Assembly: GCF_006065315.1 (NCBI RefSeq)
Contig: NZ_CP040749.1
Span: 372,001 to 436,000, forward strand
DNA: 64,000 nt
Direction of reading: 5' to 3'
DNA from: Aureibaculum algae
Lineage (GTDB): Bacteria; Bacteroidota; Bacteroidia; Flavobacteriales; Flavobacteriaceae
The notes beneath the pieces are model-generated. The model was not told the DNA's origin and made no database searches. It saw only the letters and a program-made list of their open reading frames with translations. This document shows, one piece after another, positions 54,338 through 63,913 of this stretch (position 1 is its first letter; each line of letters opens with the position of its first letter). A program made the position numbers and the translations under genes.

Positions 54338-55354
54338 TTATTTTTCTTCTTTAATAAAATAATCAGATTGGGTATTTGTGTTTTTACCATCCTGAAATTT
54401 GCTCATACTAAAGTTTTTATGGATAGAATAGGAGCCTGTTTCTCCTTTTTTGTTAACGGCAATATAACCTACTTGAAAGTTTTTATAATTGCTATTTGGT
54501 TTGGATACAATTCTTTTTATGGCTTCTTCGCAAGCTTCTTGTGGAGATTTACCTTGTCGCATTAATTCTACAACCAAAAAACTACCTACGGTTTTCATAA
54601 CTTCTTCACCCAATCCCGTGGCAACGGCAGCACCAATTTCATTGTCAACAAATAATCCAGCCCCAATAATGGGTGAATCACCAACACGTCCCGCCATTTT
54701 ATAAGCCAATCCGCTTGTGGTACATGCTCCACAAATGTCTCCATTCTTATCAACGGCCAGCATACCAATGGTATCGTGATTTTCAATATTAATAATTGGT
54801 TTATATTCTGATTTTACTTTCCACGCTTCCCATGCTTTTTTAGACGATTCAGTTAATAAATCTTCTTTTTTAAATCCACTTTCATAAGCAAATTGTTCCG
54901 CTCCTTTGCCAGCTAGCATCACATGAGGCGTATCTTCCATCACTTTTCTAGCAACTGAAATAGCATGTGTAATGTTTTGTAAATAGACAACTGATCCGCA
55001 ATCACCTTTAGAGTTCATTATACAAGAATCTAAGGTAACATTACCATCTCTATCTGGTGAAGCTCCATTACCCACGGTAGTGTTATTTAAATCAGCTTCT
55101 TCAACTTTACATCCTTGTTCAACGGCGTCAAGAGCCGATTTTCCTTCTTGAAATGTTTCCCAAGCTTTGGTTGTGGCATTAGGAAAATTCCAAGTTGCAA
55201 TTACCAAAGGTAAAGATGCTTTTACAGAGGTGGCTATTACTTTTTCATTTTCATTTTTTTCAGGTGCTTTGTCCGCACAGCTTGTCAACGAAGTACCTAT
55301 GGCTAGTCCAACTCCACTTAAGGAAGCGTTTTTTATAAAATTTCTACGTTTCAT
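54338..55354 (-). CDS. Exported N4-(beta-N-acetylglucosaminyl)-L-asparaginase
   Basis: Cleaves the GlcNAc-Asn bond left from N-glycoproteins. A 338-residue Ntn-hydrolase of the aspartylglucosaminidase/isoaspartyl peptidase family. It matures by self-cleavage before T195 in ENHDTIGMLAVD; substrate residues are in GRVGDSPIIGAGLFVD and TGLGEE. The N-terminus combines a twin-arginine-like KRRNFIK with a lipobox LTSC26, predicting a Tat-exported lipoprotein. It follows a sugar transporter gene by 73 bases on the same strand, with cutC divergent beyond it. Confidence 0.92.
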   Translation of the reverse strand: MKRRNFIKNASLSGVGLAIGTSLTSCADKAPEKNENEKVIATSVKASLPLVIATWNFPNATTKAWETFQEGKSALDAVEQGCKVEEADLNNTTVGNGASPDRDGNVTLDSCIMNSKGDCGSVVYLQNITHAISVARKVMEDTPHVMLAGKGAEQFAYESGFKKEDLLTESSKKAWEAWKVKSEYKPIINIENHDTIGMLAVDKNGDICGACTTSGLAYKMAGRVGDSPIIGAGLFVDNEIGAAVATGLGEEVMKTVGSFLVVELMRQGKSPQEACEEAIKRIVSKPNSNYKNFQVGYIAVNKKGETGSYSIHKNFSMSKFQDGKNTNTQSDYFIKEEK

Positions 55355-55427
55355 ATGTTTATTGATTGGTCATTATTTCGATTAAATCTTGCATTTCTAA
55401 TTCCGTACTGCAATGCAGATAGGTTTT

Positions 55428-56765
55428 TTACAAACTATATTCTGTTACATTTTTATGTTTGCTGCGTGTATTTTTTAATCCATAAAATAAAATATATCCA
55501 TAGCAACAAATAACAAATATTAATGCCGTTTTAAAACCAACATTATCAGTAAGTAATCCAAATAAAGGTGGAATAATAGCACCACCTACAATAGCTGTAC
55601 AAAGTAAACCAGAAGCTTTTGGTTTTAATGGACCTAGACCGTCGATGGCTAAAGTAAATATCGTTGGGAACATTATAGAGTTAAATAATCCTACAGCTAT
55701 AATTGTCCACATAGAAACTAGCCCTGTTGTACTCATTGAAATAACAATTAAAGTAACCGCAAGCGTTGCAAAAACACCCAATACTTTTCCTGGTTTCATT
55801 ACAGTAGTTAAATATGATCCTACAAAACGGCCTACCATTGCACCTGTCCAATAGAACAATACAAAAATACCTAACAGTGCCTTGTCATCTGCACCATCCA
55901 ATGATTTTTGGAAAAGGTTAGCAATAAAGTTTGCAGTATTCATCATTACCGAACTATCTCTTACCAATGGTACGAGGTTCATGTCTAAAAAATAATTGAT
56001 TAAATAGCTACCAATTGCAACTTCTGCACCCACATAAAAGAAAATACCTAAAACACCCAACATTAAATTCTTTTGTTTAAAGGCTTGAGCATAGGTGCCT
56101 GTAGACTCTTCACTTATCAGTTTAGGTAGTTTTGCGAAAAAGAAAACAACGGCAATTAATCCTATGAAAATTGCCAAGCCTATAAATGGAGTTTGTACTG
56201 CCGAAGCTTCTGCAGTTAAATACGTTTCTTTTGCAGCACCAACTAATGAGCTAATTTCTTCTGGTGTTTTTATTTTGTCACTTAAGATGTATAATGCACC
56301 AATAATAGGAGCAATAGCTGTACCAACGGAGTTAAAGGCTTGTGATAAATTTAATCGACTTGAAGCACCATCTTCACTACCCAAGGCAGCTACATAAGGA
56401 TTTGCTGCTACTTGTAACACCGTCATTCCACCTGCCAAAATAAAATAGGCCAACATAAAAATACTAAATTCACGATAGGATGCCGCAGGATAAAATAATA
56501 AACACCCAACAGCCATAGTTATTAATCCTAATATAATTCCGCGTTTATATCCAATTTTAGAAAGTATAAAACTGGCAGGAATAGACAATAAAAAGTAGGC
56601 TCCAAAAAATGCAAATTGCACCATACCTGCTTGGAAATAAGAAAGTGTAAACAATTCACGTAAGCGAGGAATTAAAGAATCAACTAATACGGTTATAAAT
56701 CCCCAAAGGAAAAATAATACGGTTAATAATATAAAGGAACTGCGATATGACTTTTCTTGATTCAT
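55428..56765 (-). CDS. Sugar/proton MFS transporter (FucP/GluP family)
   Basis: A 445-residue, 12-helix major facilitator of the fucose-glucose-galactose group. FLWGFITVLVDSLIPRLREL carries D29, aligned with the proton-linked aspartate of FucP. TVLQVAANPYVAALG carries Q118 where E. coli FucP has glutamate E135, as in the glucose/galactose branch. Internal helix motif GRFVGSYL is in TM8/9. The likely cargo is a hexose or amino sugar. Context with glycosylasparaginase suggests uptake of glycan-derived sugar. Confidence 0.9.
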   Translation of the reverse strand: MNQEKSYRSSFILLTVLFFLWGFITVLVDSLIPRLRELFTLSYFQAGMVQFAFFGAYFLLSIPASFILSKIGYKRGIILGLITMAVGCLLFYPAASYREFSIFMLAYFILAGGMTVLQVAANPYVAALGSEDGASSRLNLSQAFNSVGTAIAPIIGALYILSDKIKTPEEISSLVGAAKETYLTAEASAVQTPFIGLAIFIGLIAVVFFFAKLPKLISEESTGTYAQAFKQKNLMLGVLGIFFYVGAEVAIGSYLINYFLDMNLVPLVRDSSVMMNTANFIANLFQKSLDGADDKALLGIFVLFYWTGAMVGRFVGSYLTTVMKPGKVLGVFATLAVTLIVISMSTTGLVSMWTIIAVGLFNSIMFPTIFTLAIDGLGPLKPKASGLLCTAIVGGAIIPPLFGLLTDNVGFKTALIFVICCYGYILFYGLKNTRSKHKNVTEYSL

Positions 56766-56844
56766 TAGTTGTATTTTTGAGTTGAATATTATTACTATTT
56801 AGTAGTGATTTTTATTAAAAAAAGCAAGATACTAAAAACAGTGA

Positions 56845-56852
56845 TAACTTTG
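56845..56852 (+). promoter_or_regulatory. -7 promoter box of cutC
   Basis: TAACTTTG, an exact TAnnTTTG match, about 60 bases before the cutC ATG in the divergent spacer. Confidence 0.4.
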
Positions 56853-56912
56853 TTAGATTTTAGATTAACAACAGTAGATTAATGCTAAAAGGAAAAGGTA
56901 AAATAGTAAACC

Positions 56913-57635
56913 ATGAAAATAGAGATTTGTGCAAATAGTTACCAATCTGCAGTAAATGCTGAAGCTTCTGGGGCTGATCGAATCGAATTGTGTTCGGAAT
57001 TGGCAATTGGTGGTATTACTCCATCTTTTGGATTGATAAAAAAGATAAAACAAGATTTAAGGATTCCTGTGCATGTTTTAATTCGTCCAAGAAGTGGTGA
57101 TTTTACATATTCTAATGCTGATTTTGAAGTTATGAAGCAAGATGTTATGTTCTGTAAAAACCTTGGATGTGAAGGTGTAGTTTCAGGTGTTTTAAATGCA
57201 GATAATACAATTGATTTAGAAAGAACAAAAGAGCTGATTGAGTTGGCAATGCCTATGTCTTTTACTTTTCATAGAGCCTTTGATTGGGTGGTTAATCCAC
57301 TTAAGAGTTTGGATGAGTTGAAGGAAATTGGAGTTAAAAGAATTTTAACTTCAGGACAAGAAAATCAAGCTGTAAAAGGAATTGAATTATTGAAAAAACT
57401 TAAGGATAGGGCGGGTGTATTTATTGAAATTATGCCTGGTGGTGGTGTGAACATAGATACTATTTTGGTATTTAAAAAGGCTGGTTTTAAACAAGTCCAT
57501 TTTTCTGCAACATCATTATATAGTACCCAAAAGAAAGTTAATGTTACTATGAATAGCGACCGTTTTTTTGATGAAACATTAGTGGCAATTTCTGACTCAG
57601 AGAAAATTATCAATATGATTAATTTGGTTAAATAA
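56913..57635 (+). CDS. cutC: CutC-family protein
   Basis: A 240-residue TIM-barrel protein of the CutC family, named for copper homeostasis though direct copper transport by bacterial CutC is disputed. Signatures: IEICANSYQSAVNAEASGAD, RIELCSELAIGGITPS, VHVLIRPRSGDF and EIMPGGGVN. It is divergent from the sugar transporter-glycosylasparaginase pair, a genomic setting that favours a sugar- or glycan-linked role. Confidence 0.93.
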   Translation: MKIEICANSYQSAVNAEASGADRIELCSELAIGGITPSFGLIKKIKQDLRIPVHVLIRPRSGDFTYSNADFEVMKQDVMFCKNLGCEGVVSGVLNADNTIDLERTKELIELAMPMSFTFHRAFDWVVNPLKSLDELKEIGVKRILTSGQENQAVKGIELLKKLKDRAGVFIEIMPGGGVNIDTILVFKKAGFKQVHFSATSLYSTQKKVNVTMNSDRFFDETLVAISDSEKIINMINLVK

Positions 57636-57956
57636 ATGCTAAAAAAGATATTTATCGATGGCTTTGATTTAGTTTTGTTACCTATGCAAATGTGGTTAAG
57701 TTTTCTATGATTTACTGATTATCGATTTATATACACTTTAATCATTTATTTCGAAGTCTAAGATGTGGTCATTTAAATCATTTTATTAAACAAATTTCGC
57801 CTTCGTTATATCGTATTTAGTTTGTCAATAATCAGTGGTTATCGTAGAAATAGTTGTTATTACCTTAAAAGGTTAAAAAATAATCTAAAAATGTTATATT
57901 TGTATAACTAACCTATTAACTCGTAGTTGATTGTTTAATATTTAATACTATATTTT
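57636..57956. other. Gene-free spacer before the thioredoxin-like gene
   Basis: 321 bases, AT-rich. It holds a palindrome ACCTTAAAAGGT (57862-57873) and the -7 box of the downstream gene at 57895-57902, with TTA rather than TTG 19 bases before it. No ORF, tRNA or strong hairpin was seen in the remainder. Confidence 0.55.
57895..57902 (+). promoter_or_regulatory. -7 promoter box of the thioredoxin-like gene
   Basis: TATATTTG, an exact TAnnTTTG match. The start codon is 55 bases past the box, and the palindrome ACCTTAAAAGGT adjoins the -33 region, so regulation by a repressor is possible. Confidence 0.5.
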
Positions 57957-58253
57957 ATGGCAAAATTTGGTGAGTTAATCAGTTCAAGTATTCCTACTTT
58001 AATTGATTTTTACGCGGATTGGAATGAAAATAACAATACTTTCCATAAAGTGTTAAGAGATGTTGCTGCAGCTTTAGGAGATAAAGCCAAGGTCATAAAG
58101 ATAGATATTGATAAAAACGAAATCTTAGCAAACGCATTACGTATAAAAGGTAACCCAACATTTATCATTTACAAGAATGGTGAAATGAAATGGCGTCAAT
58201 CTGGAGAACAAGATGCAAATACCTTAATAAGTCTGGTAGAGCAATACGTTTAA
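57957..58253 (+). CDS. Thioredoxin-fold protein without active-site cysteines
   Basis: A 98-residue protein with a thioredoxin fold: IDFYADW (16-22), the cis-proline loop GNPTFIIY (P67) and a WRQSGEQD ending typical of the family. The WCGPC site is replaced by W22-N23-E24-N25-N26, so both redox cysteines are missing. It has no cysteine at all. A redox role is excluded; a scaffold or binding role is inferred. No partner gene is adjacent. Confidence 0.88.
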   Translation: MAKFGELISSSIPTLIDFYADWNENNNTFHKVLRDVAAALGDKAKVIKIDIDKNEILANALRIKGNPTFIIYKNGEMKWRQSGEQDANTLISLVEQYV

Positions 58254-58339
58254 TAGTGCCAAAGTATATTAATTTTTAGACCTTGTTATGCTACTAAAGA
58301 GTAGGAGGAGTCTCAAAATTATTTATGATAAATGGCTAA

Positions 58340-58984
58340 TTAGCTTATCCTTTTAAATACGAATCCTTTCTCACTAAAATATTCCAATACTTTCGGAAGT
58401 ACTATTTGTAGCCTTTCAAAAGCTTTTACGCTATCATGAAACACAATAATGTCGCCTTGCTCTGTGTTTTTAATTACATTGTTTAAGCATTGATTAGGAG
58501 TAGTAGACGTATCGAAATCCCAACTTAAAATAGACCACATTACTATGTTGTACCCTTTCTCTAAGAGAAGTTTTGTTTGAGATCTTTTTATTTTACCGTA
58601 AGGAGGACGAAAAAGTTTGGAGTTATTCGATTTAAGGTTTAGCTCCTCAATAGTTCTATCTGTTTTTAGAGCCGAATTTAAATAGTCTTCATTCTTGGTT
58701 TTCCAACCTTTCTCATGGCTGAAGGTATGGTTGCCAACTGAATGTCCTGCGTTGATGATGTTCTCAAATATGGTTGGATTCTTTTGAATGTTATTGCCAA
58801 TACAGAAAAATGTGGCTTTTGCATCAAATTGTTCTAACATATTTAAAACCCAATCTGTTATTTCAGGAGTGGGGCCATCATCAAAAGTGAGGAAAATTTC
58901 TTTCCTAGAATTAGAAAAACCCCATATTTGTTTTGGGTATACTGACCTAATCCATTTTGGAATTTTTATAAAATAAGAGTTCAT
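58340..58984 (-). CDS. Polysaccharide deacetylase (NodB homology)
   Basis: A 214-residue metal-dependent deacetylase of carbohydrate esterase family 4. TFDDGP (33-38) holds the catalytic base and metal aspartate, and H86-x3-H90 (GNHTFSHEKGW) the metal histidines. FRPPYGK and WDFDTS follow, and HDS near the C-terminus provides the second catalytic histidine. No signal peptide is evident. Peptidoglycan or exopolysaccharide N-acetyl groups are the likely substrates. Confidence 0.92.
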   Translation of the reverse strand: MNSYFIKIPKWIRSVYPKQIWGFSNSRKEIFLTFDDGPTPEITDWVLNMLEQFDAKATFFCIGNNIQKNPTIFENIINAGHSVGNHTFSHEKGWKTKNEDYLNSALKTDRTIEELNLKSNNSKLFRPPYGKIKRSQTKLLLEKGYNIVMWSILSWDFDTSTTPNQCLNNVIKNTEQGDIIVFHDSVKAFERLQIVLPKVLEYFSEKGFVFKRIS

Positions 58985-59131
58985 TTCAGTTAGAAAACGG
59001 ATTAACGACTAGTATCTTTGTTTTGAAACAAATGGCAATCCGAGGAACGAGGAATCTCATTATTATTCGTGTGAAATTTAATAAGATTCTTCGCTCACTC
59101 TGAAAGACAATATCTTGATAAACGATTACAA

Positions 59132-62100
59132 TTACTCAATTACACCTTCTAAAGAGCGTATTGAAGCGATATATCTTTTTTTAAGTTCTTCAGCAAATTC
59201 CTTGTCATTCTCATCAACAGTAGCAACGATGTTGTTATACATCATTAATGTACCTTCAATATCATCATAATGTTGTGAGACACCATAATTGTCTAACCCA
59301 CTATAAAATTCAATTCTATCTTGAAAAATATCAACTAAGGTATTGGCAACATTTTTTGCTTTTTCTTTATTTCCAATTTGGTAATAAGCATCTGGGTAAC
59401 CTAATACAAGTCCAAAATGACCATATCGTTTTATGGGCATTTTTTCAATAGAAAGGTCTAATATTTCTTCTGCTTTTTCTCTATTACCTTCTTTAATAAA
59501 GGCTTCTGCCAATCGTATTAAACTATTTCTAAAGGTAATGCCATTTTTACGTGTTTCTACATCTACGTAAATGTCACCATTGCTGTTTCTCCAATCCCAT
59601 TTTTTTACATTATTGTACATGGTTTCAGTGTCTATTCTACCTAGATCCAACACACTTTTTGGACGTCCGTTCGAACTTTTACTTGGTGTTAATATTGGAA
59701 CAAATTTATAAGCCAATCCATCTAATTGAAGATAATCTTTAAGCCAAATATATTCGTCATCAGCATTGGCACCACCGGTGAAATAAATAGGTCTAGTCCA
59801 ATCGTTATGAGCCAAAATATCTAACATTAGAATACGATGTTTCTGTAAACCTAGCTTGTCAACTTCAATATCTATATAAGGTGCTATTTTATCTGCATCT
59901 TTTTGGGGTACAATATTGTTTCTAAGTACTGCTGCTTTGTCAATTGGAATCCTGATTTTATTAGTGGGATAGTATTTTTCAGGTATACCATCTTCATCTA
60001 AATCTAAATAGGTTCTAGAATCTTTACTAGCTATCCAATTCATAAAAGCCTTAATATCCATAACGGTATCTTTAAATGCAGGATTAGCAATGTGATATGC
60101 TACATCTAAAGAGCCTGTTTTATAATCGTCATGAACTAATTGTCCAGGAATAGGATCAGCCAAATACGTTTTTCTTTTTTGTTGATCGATATACCAATCG
60201 GTTGCAAATAAACTGGTATTGACTAATTTAATGTCTGTTCTGTAATTTTCAACTTCTTGCATATACCAGAGAGGGAACGTATCATTATCACCAATGGTAA
60301 ACATAATGGCATTTTCTTGAGCTGAATCTAAATAAGCTTTTGCATTATTTCTTGTAGCATATCTGCCTGAACGGTCGTGGTCGTCCCAGTTTTGCGATGC
60401 CATTAAAGTAGGAACAGCTAATAAGCAAATAACGGATGTGGCAATTGCGAGTGTTTTCGGATTTATTTTGTCTTTAAGTTGCTGGTAAATGGCGAGTACG
60501 CCAAAACCTATCCACATAGCGAATACATAAAAAGAGCCCACCACGGCATAATCACGTTCACGCGGTTCAAAAGGCTTTGGGTTGGTGTAAAATATAATTG
60601 CCAATCCTGTAAATGCAAAAAACAAAAAGAGGACATAGAAATTCTTTTTATCGTATTTAATATGAAATAGGAGTCCGATTAAACCTAAAATTAGTGGAAA
60701 AAAGTAATAGGTGTTTCTACCTTTGTTTTCTTTAACCTCTGCTGGTAAATTATGCTGAGAACCCAGTCGCATTTCGTCAATAAAAGTAACGCCACTTAGC
60801 CAATTTCCATGATTGTCTAGATTTCCTTGAATATCATCTTGCCTACCAGCAAAGTTCCACATAAAATACCTGCCGTACATATAGCCAAATTGAAAGTCAA
60901 TCATAAAACCTAAATTCTCACCAAAAGTAGGTCTTCGTTTACTGTTGGCGGGTATGCCTGCAATCGCTTTGTAATTAGCAACAACTCCAGGATTTGGGTC
61001 AACCATACGTGGTATAAAACCCTTGTTTTTATCTGTATAATTTGGTCGGGCATCTTTATAGCGGTTTACAATAACATATTTACCCGCTTTTTCGTCCTTT
61101 TCATATTTTGGTTTATCATCACGATAAGGATCATTCGGATCTTGTTGACGTGTTTCAGAATAATAAGAATCGTAAAAAATACTGGCATCACCATATTGTT
61201 CACGGTTATAATAGGCTAGTAATTCTCTAGCACTTGATGGATTGTTTTCGTTAATAGTTGTGTTTGCGTTGGCACGAATTGGTAGCATTACCCATGAAGA
61301 AAAACCAATCATAATAAAGAGTAAACATAAAATGATGAGGTTAGCGTGTATCAAATTTTTCTTTCGCGTATGACGAATTGCAAAATAAAATACGGCAATT
61401 ACAATGAGTCCAGCAATTATACTTCCTGAATTAAAAGGCATTCCCATACTGTTTACAAAAAACAGTTCTGAGGCACTAAAAAATGCGAGCGTGTAAGGGA
61501 ATAAAAATTTAAAAACAAAAGCCAGTACCAAAATGGAAACTATATTGGCAATGATGAATTTTTTAGAGGTAATATTTTCATACCTTTTATAAAAATAAAT
61601 AAATACTATAGAAGGAATTACCAATAATGAAAGTATGTGCACGCCAAATGATAAACCTACTACAAATGCAATAATAAGCAGCCATTTGTGACCTCTAGGT
61701 TTATCCATTTCAGCTTCCCATCGTAAACCTAACCAAAATAATAGAGCCATTAAAAATGAAGACATGGCATAAACTTCTGCTTCAACTGCACTAAACCAAA
61801 AACTATCAGAAAACGTATATGCTAATGCCCCGACCAGTCCACTACCTAAAATAGCAATGGCGTTACTTTGGTTAATCGTATCATTATTTTTTAAAATAAT
61901 TTTTTTAGCTAAAATAGTGATGGTCCAGAATAAAAAGAGAATCGTAAAAGCACTAGACAACGCGGACATAAAGTTAGACATCATCGCTATGTTCTCAGGA
62001 TCTGTAGTAAACATTGCAAAAAATGCACCGAGCATTTGAAATAAGGGTGCTCCAGGGGGGTGTCCAACTTCTAATTTAACAGCGGTAGAGATATATTCAC

Positions 62101-62215
62101 CAACATCCCAATAACTAACTGTTGGTTCTAAAGTAAGTGTGTAGGTTAATAATGCTATTGCAAATGTTACCCAGCCTAAAATATTATTCCACTTTTTAAA
62201 ATTGAAAGACATCAT
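59132..62215 (-). CDS. DUF2723 / GT117-family membrane protein with C-terminal TPR-like region
   Basis: A 1027-residue integral membrane protein. About 11-13 helices lie in the first 600 residues, and the conserved SYWDVGEYISTAVKLEVGHPPG is at about 34-55. This aligns with the DUF2723 family, classified as glycosyltransferase family 117 (related to O-mannosyltransferase folds). A periplasmic domain (about 600-870) contains FTIGDNDTFPLWYMQEV. The last 150 residues are helical repeats of TPR type. Protein O-glycosylation is known in Bacteroidota, but this gene's target is unknown. Start codon could be the second Met. Confidence 0.82.
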   Translation of the reverse strand: MMSFNFKKWNNILGWVTFAIALLTYTLTLEPTVSYWDVGEYISTAVKLEVGHPPGAPLFQMLGAFFAMFTTDPENIAMMSNFMSALSSAFTILFLFWTITILAKKIILKNNDTINQSNAIAILGSGLVGALAYTFSDSFWFSAVEAEVYAMSSFLMALLFWLGLRWEAEMDKPRGHKWLLIIAFVVGLSFGVHILSLLVIPSIVFIYFYKRYENITSKKFIIANIVSILVLAFVFKFLFPYTLAFFSASELFFVNSMGMPFNSGSIIAGLIVIAVFYFAIRHTRKKNLIHANLIILCLLFIMIGFSSWVMLPIRANANTTINENNPSSARELLAYYNREQYGDASIFYDSYYSETRQQDPNDPYRDDKPKYEKDEKAGKYVIVNRYKDARPNYTDKNKGFIPRMVDPNPGVVANYKAIAGIPANSKRRPTFGENLGFMIDFQFGYMYGRYFMWNFAGRQDDIQGNLDNHGNWLSGVTFIDEMRLGSQHNLPAEVKENKGRNTYYFFPLILGLIGLLFHIKYDKKNFYVLFLFFAFTGLAIIFYTNPKPFEPRERDYAVVGSFYVFAMWIGFGVLAIYQQLKDKINPKTLAIATSVICLLAVPTLMASQNWDDHDRSGRYATRNNAKAYLDSAQENAIMFTIGDNDTFPLWYMQEVENYRTDIKLVNTSLFATDWYIDQQKRKTYLADPIPGQLVHDDYKTGSLDVAYHIANPAFKDTVMDIKAFMNWIASKDSRTYLDLDEDGIPEKYYPTNKIRIPIDKAAVLRNNIVPQKDADKIAPYIDIEVDKLGLQKHRILMLDILAHNDWTRPIYFTGGANADDEYIWLKDYLQLDGLAYKFVPILTPSKSSNGRPKSVLDLGRIDTETMYNNVKKWDWRNSNGDIYVDVETRKNGITFRNSLIRLAEAFIKEGNREKAEEILDLSIEKMPIKRYGHFGLVLGYPDAYYQIGNKEKAKNVANTLVDIFQDRIEFYSGLDNYGVSQHYDDIEGTLMMYNNIVATVDENDKEFAEELKKRYIASIRSLEGVIE

Positions 62216-62405
62216 CTATGATTAGTTATTTGTGGGCGAATTTACTAAATTATTATTGATATTCTTTTGAGATGGACTGATGTTAAGAAAGAATTGATAT
62301 TAAAAATATGTTAAAAAGGCATGTTTGTTTTAGTATTTGAATCTAGACGTTATACATCGTATAAGGAAGTAAAGAATTTTTGATGCAAAATTTCTTAAAA
62401 AAAAC

Positions 62406-62435
62406 TTGTCAATTTAAAAGTTTGGTTTAAATTTG
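62406..62435 (+). promoter_or_regulatory. Promoter of tRNA-Gln
   Basis: TTG (62406-62408), 19-base spacer, TAAATTTG (62428-62435), full consensus; 30 bases before the tRNA, giving a 5' leader to be removed by RNase P. Confidence 0.7.
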
Positions 62436-62465
62436 CACCTGCTTTTAAAGAAGCAAATAGAATTT

Positions 62466-62537
62466 TGTCCCATGGTGTAATTGGTAACACACCGGTTTTT
62501 GGTACCGACATTCAAGGTTCGAGTCCTTGTGGGACAA
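62466..62537 (+). tRNA. tRNA-Gln (TTG)
   Basis: 72-base tRNA. Acceptor TGTCCCA/TGGGACA, discriminator A, D-arm GTGT/ACAC. Anticodon stem CCGGT/ACCGA with one C-A mismatch at 27-43. Anticodon loop TTTTGGT reads TTG. T-arm has GGTTCGAGTCC. CCA is not encoded. It is followed by a terminator. Confidence 0.94.
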
Positions 62538-62540
62538 CAG

Positions 62541-62582
62541 AAAACTCTCTTAATCTTTTGATTTTGAGGGTTTTATTTTTTA
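62541..62582 (+). terminator. Terminator of tRNA-Gln
   Basis: AAAACTCTC (62541-62549) pairs with GAGGGTTTT (62566-62574, one G-U), then a T-rich tail. Confidence 0.75.
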
Positions 62583-62611
62583 CGAGGGGGATGAATAGGG
62601 GTGTGTTATTT

Positions 62612-63913
62612 TTAATTATAAGTAAACAACTCTCTAAATTTATAGAAAATTCTAGCCGCAACACTTAAATCTTCAGTAATAATCTCTGCATTGCCCAATA
62701 GTTCTTGATTGAAAATAAATGTCTTATTGTATGAAGTTTTGGTGCCATTAGGCAAAGAAATATAAACCACATAATTGCCTTCATCATCTGGAGAAATTGA
62801 AAAATTAGTTACTTTTCCAATTAACATTCCGTATTGTTGGTAAGGATAATTGTCCAGTTTTATAAATACCTTTTGTCCAATAACCACTTTACCCGCATTT
62901 TGGGACGGTATAACCAACTTTCCAACTAGACTGGAAGTATTTGTAGGGAGAATTGAAAAAGCAATGTCACCGGCGTTTACAAATTGATTTTCACCCCAAA
63001 AGTTTTGAAAACTGATAACACCATTTATAGACGATTTTAGTACATATTTATATTCCCAATCTCGGATAGCTTCTTTTAAGGTATTATAATTTTGAGTCAA
63101 GTTTTTTAGAAAGTTCGTTTTATCTTCTTGTTCATTAATTCTGGTTGTTTTTAAATTACTACTGGCCGATGAAATTGCTTCTCGCATTTGAGAAATAGAA
63201 ATTGCCATTGCACTTGTGTTTTTTTGCAGTTGGAGGAATGACAATTGATGTGTTTCAAATTCTAACCTTGAAATCACACCTTTTTCAAAAAGTTGTTTTT
63301 GTCGTTCAAAATCAGTCTTTTTTAATTCAACTTCTTGCTCCAATAATTCTTTTTGATTAATTTGACTTTGTAAACGGACTCTAATTTCGGCAAGTGAAAC
63401 TCTATTGCCTCGTAGTTGATTATTGTACGGATCAAGGTCATTTAATAAAGTGAAGTCTGTATAGCTTTTTTCAAAATTGATGAGTGCAATACTTATTTCA
63501 CCTAACATCAACCGCGATGTTTTGTCAAAGGGGAAATTGAAACTTTTAGGGTTGAATTGTAAAGTGTCTATAATATGTTTTAAAACATAAACATCTTTAT
63601 AATTTGCAGTATTTCTGATAATTGCCAATTTTTCATTGGCTTTTACGGTATCTCTATTTTTTATGAATAATTTTTCTAGTTGTCCCGAATATCTGGCAAC
63701 TACTCTCTCAGTGGGTTGTTCCGTAGTAACCAATATTTTTGCAGTAACAAAATCGGGATATTTAATGATAAATGCCAATGTTAAAATGATAAGTGTAAAC
63801 ATAAAAATTAAGCTTATGCCCCAACGTACAATCCAGGCAGGTGGATTCGTTAGAATCTCCTGAACTTCTTCAGAGCGTAACTCCAAATTGTCTATTTTCT
63901 TTTTATCTGGCAT
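62612..63913 (-). CDS. HlyD-family secretion adaptor
   Basis: A 433-residue membrane-fusion protein of type I secretion or bacteriocin export. Cytoplasmic tail 1-28, one membrane helix (about 33-53), a lipoyl-like half (VARYSGQLEKLFIKNRDTV), a long coiled-coil (about 170-290), the second half (SINGVISFQNFWGEN) and a beta-barrel end (PSQNAGKVVIGQKVFIKLD). Its ATG overlaps the stop of the upstream ABC transporter (TAATG), so the pair forms one export machine. An outer-membrane factor would be supplied elsewhere. Confidence 0.9.
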   Translation of the reverse strand: MPDKKKIDNLELRSEEVQEILTNPPAWIVRWGISLIFMFTLIILTLAFIIKYPDFVTAKILVTTEQPTERVVARYSGQLEKLFIKNRDTVKANEKLAIIRNTANYKDVYVLKHIIDTLQFNPKSFNFPFDKTSRLMLGEISIALINFEKSYTDFTLLNDLDPYNNQLRGNRVSLAEIRVRLQSQINQKELLEQEVELKKTDFERQKQLFEKGVISRLEFETHQLSFLQLQKNTSAMAISISQMREAISSASSNLKTTRINEQEDKTNFLKNLTQNYNTLKEAIRDWEYKYVLKSSINGVISFQNFWGENQFVNAGDIAFSILPTNTSSLVGKLVIPSQNAGKVVIGQKVFIKLDNYPYQQYGMLIGKVTNFSISPDDEGNYVVYISLPNGTKTSYNKTFIFNQELLGNAEIITEDLSVAARIFYKFRELFTYN

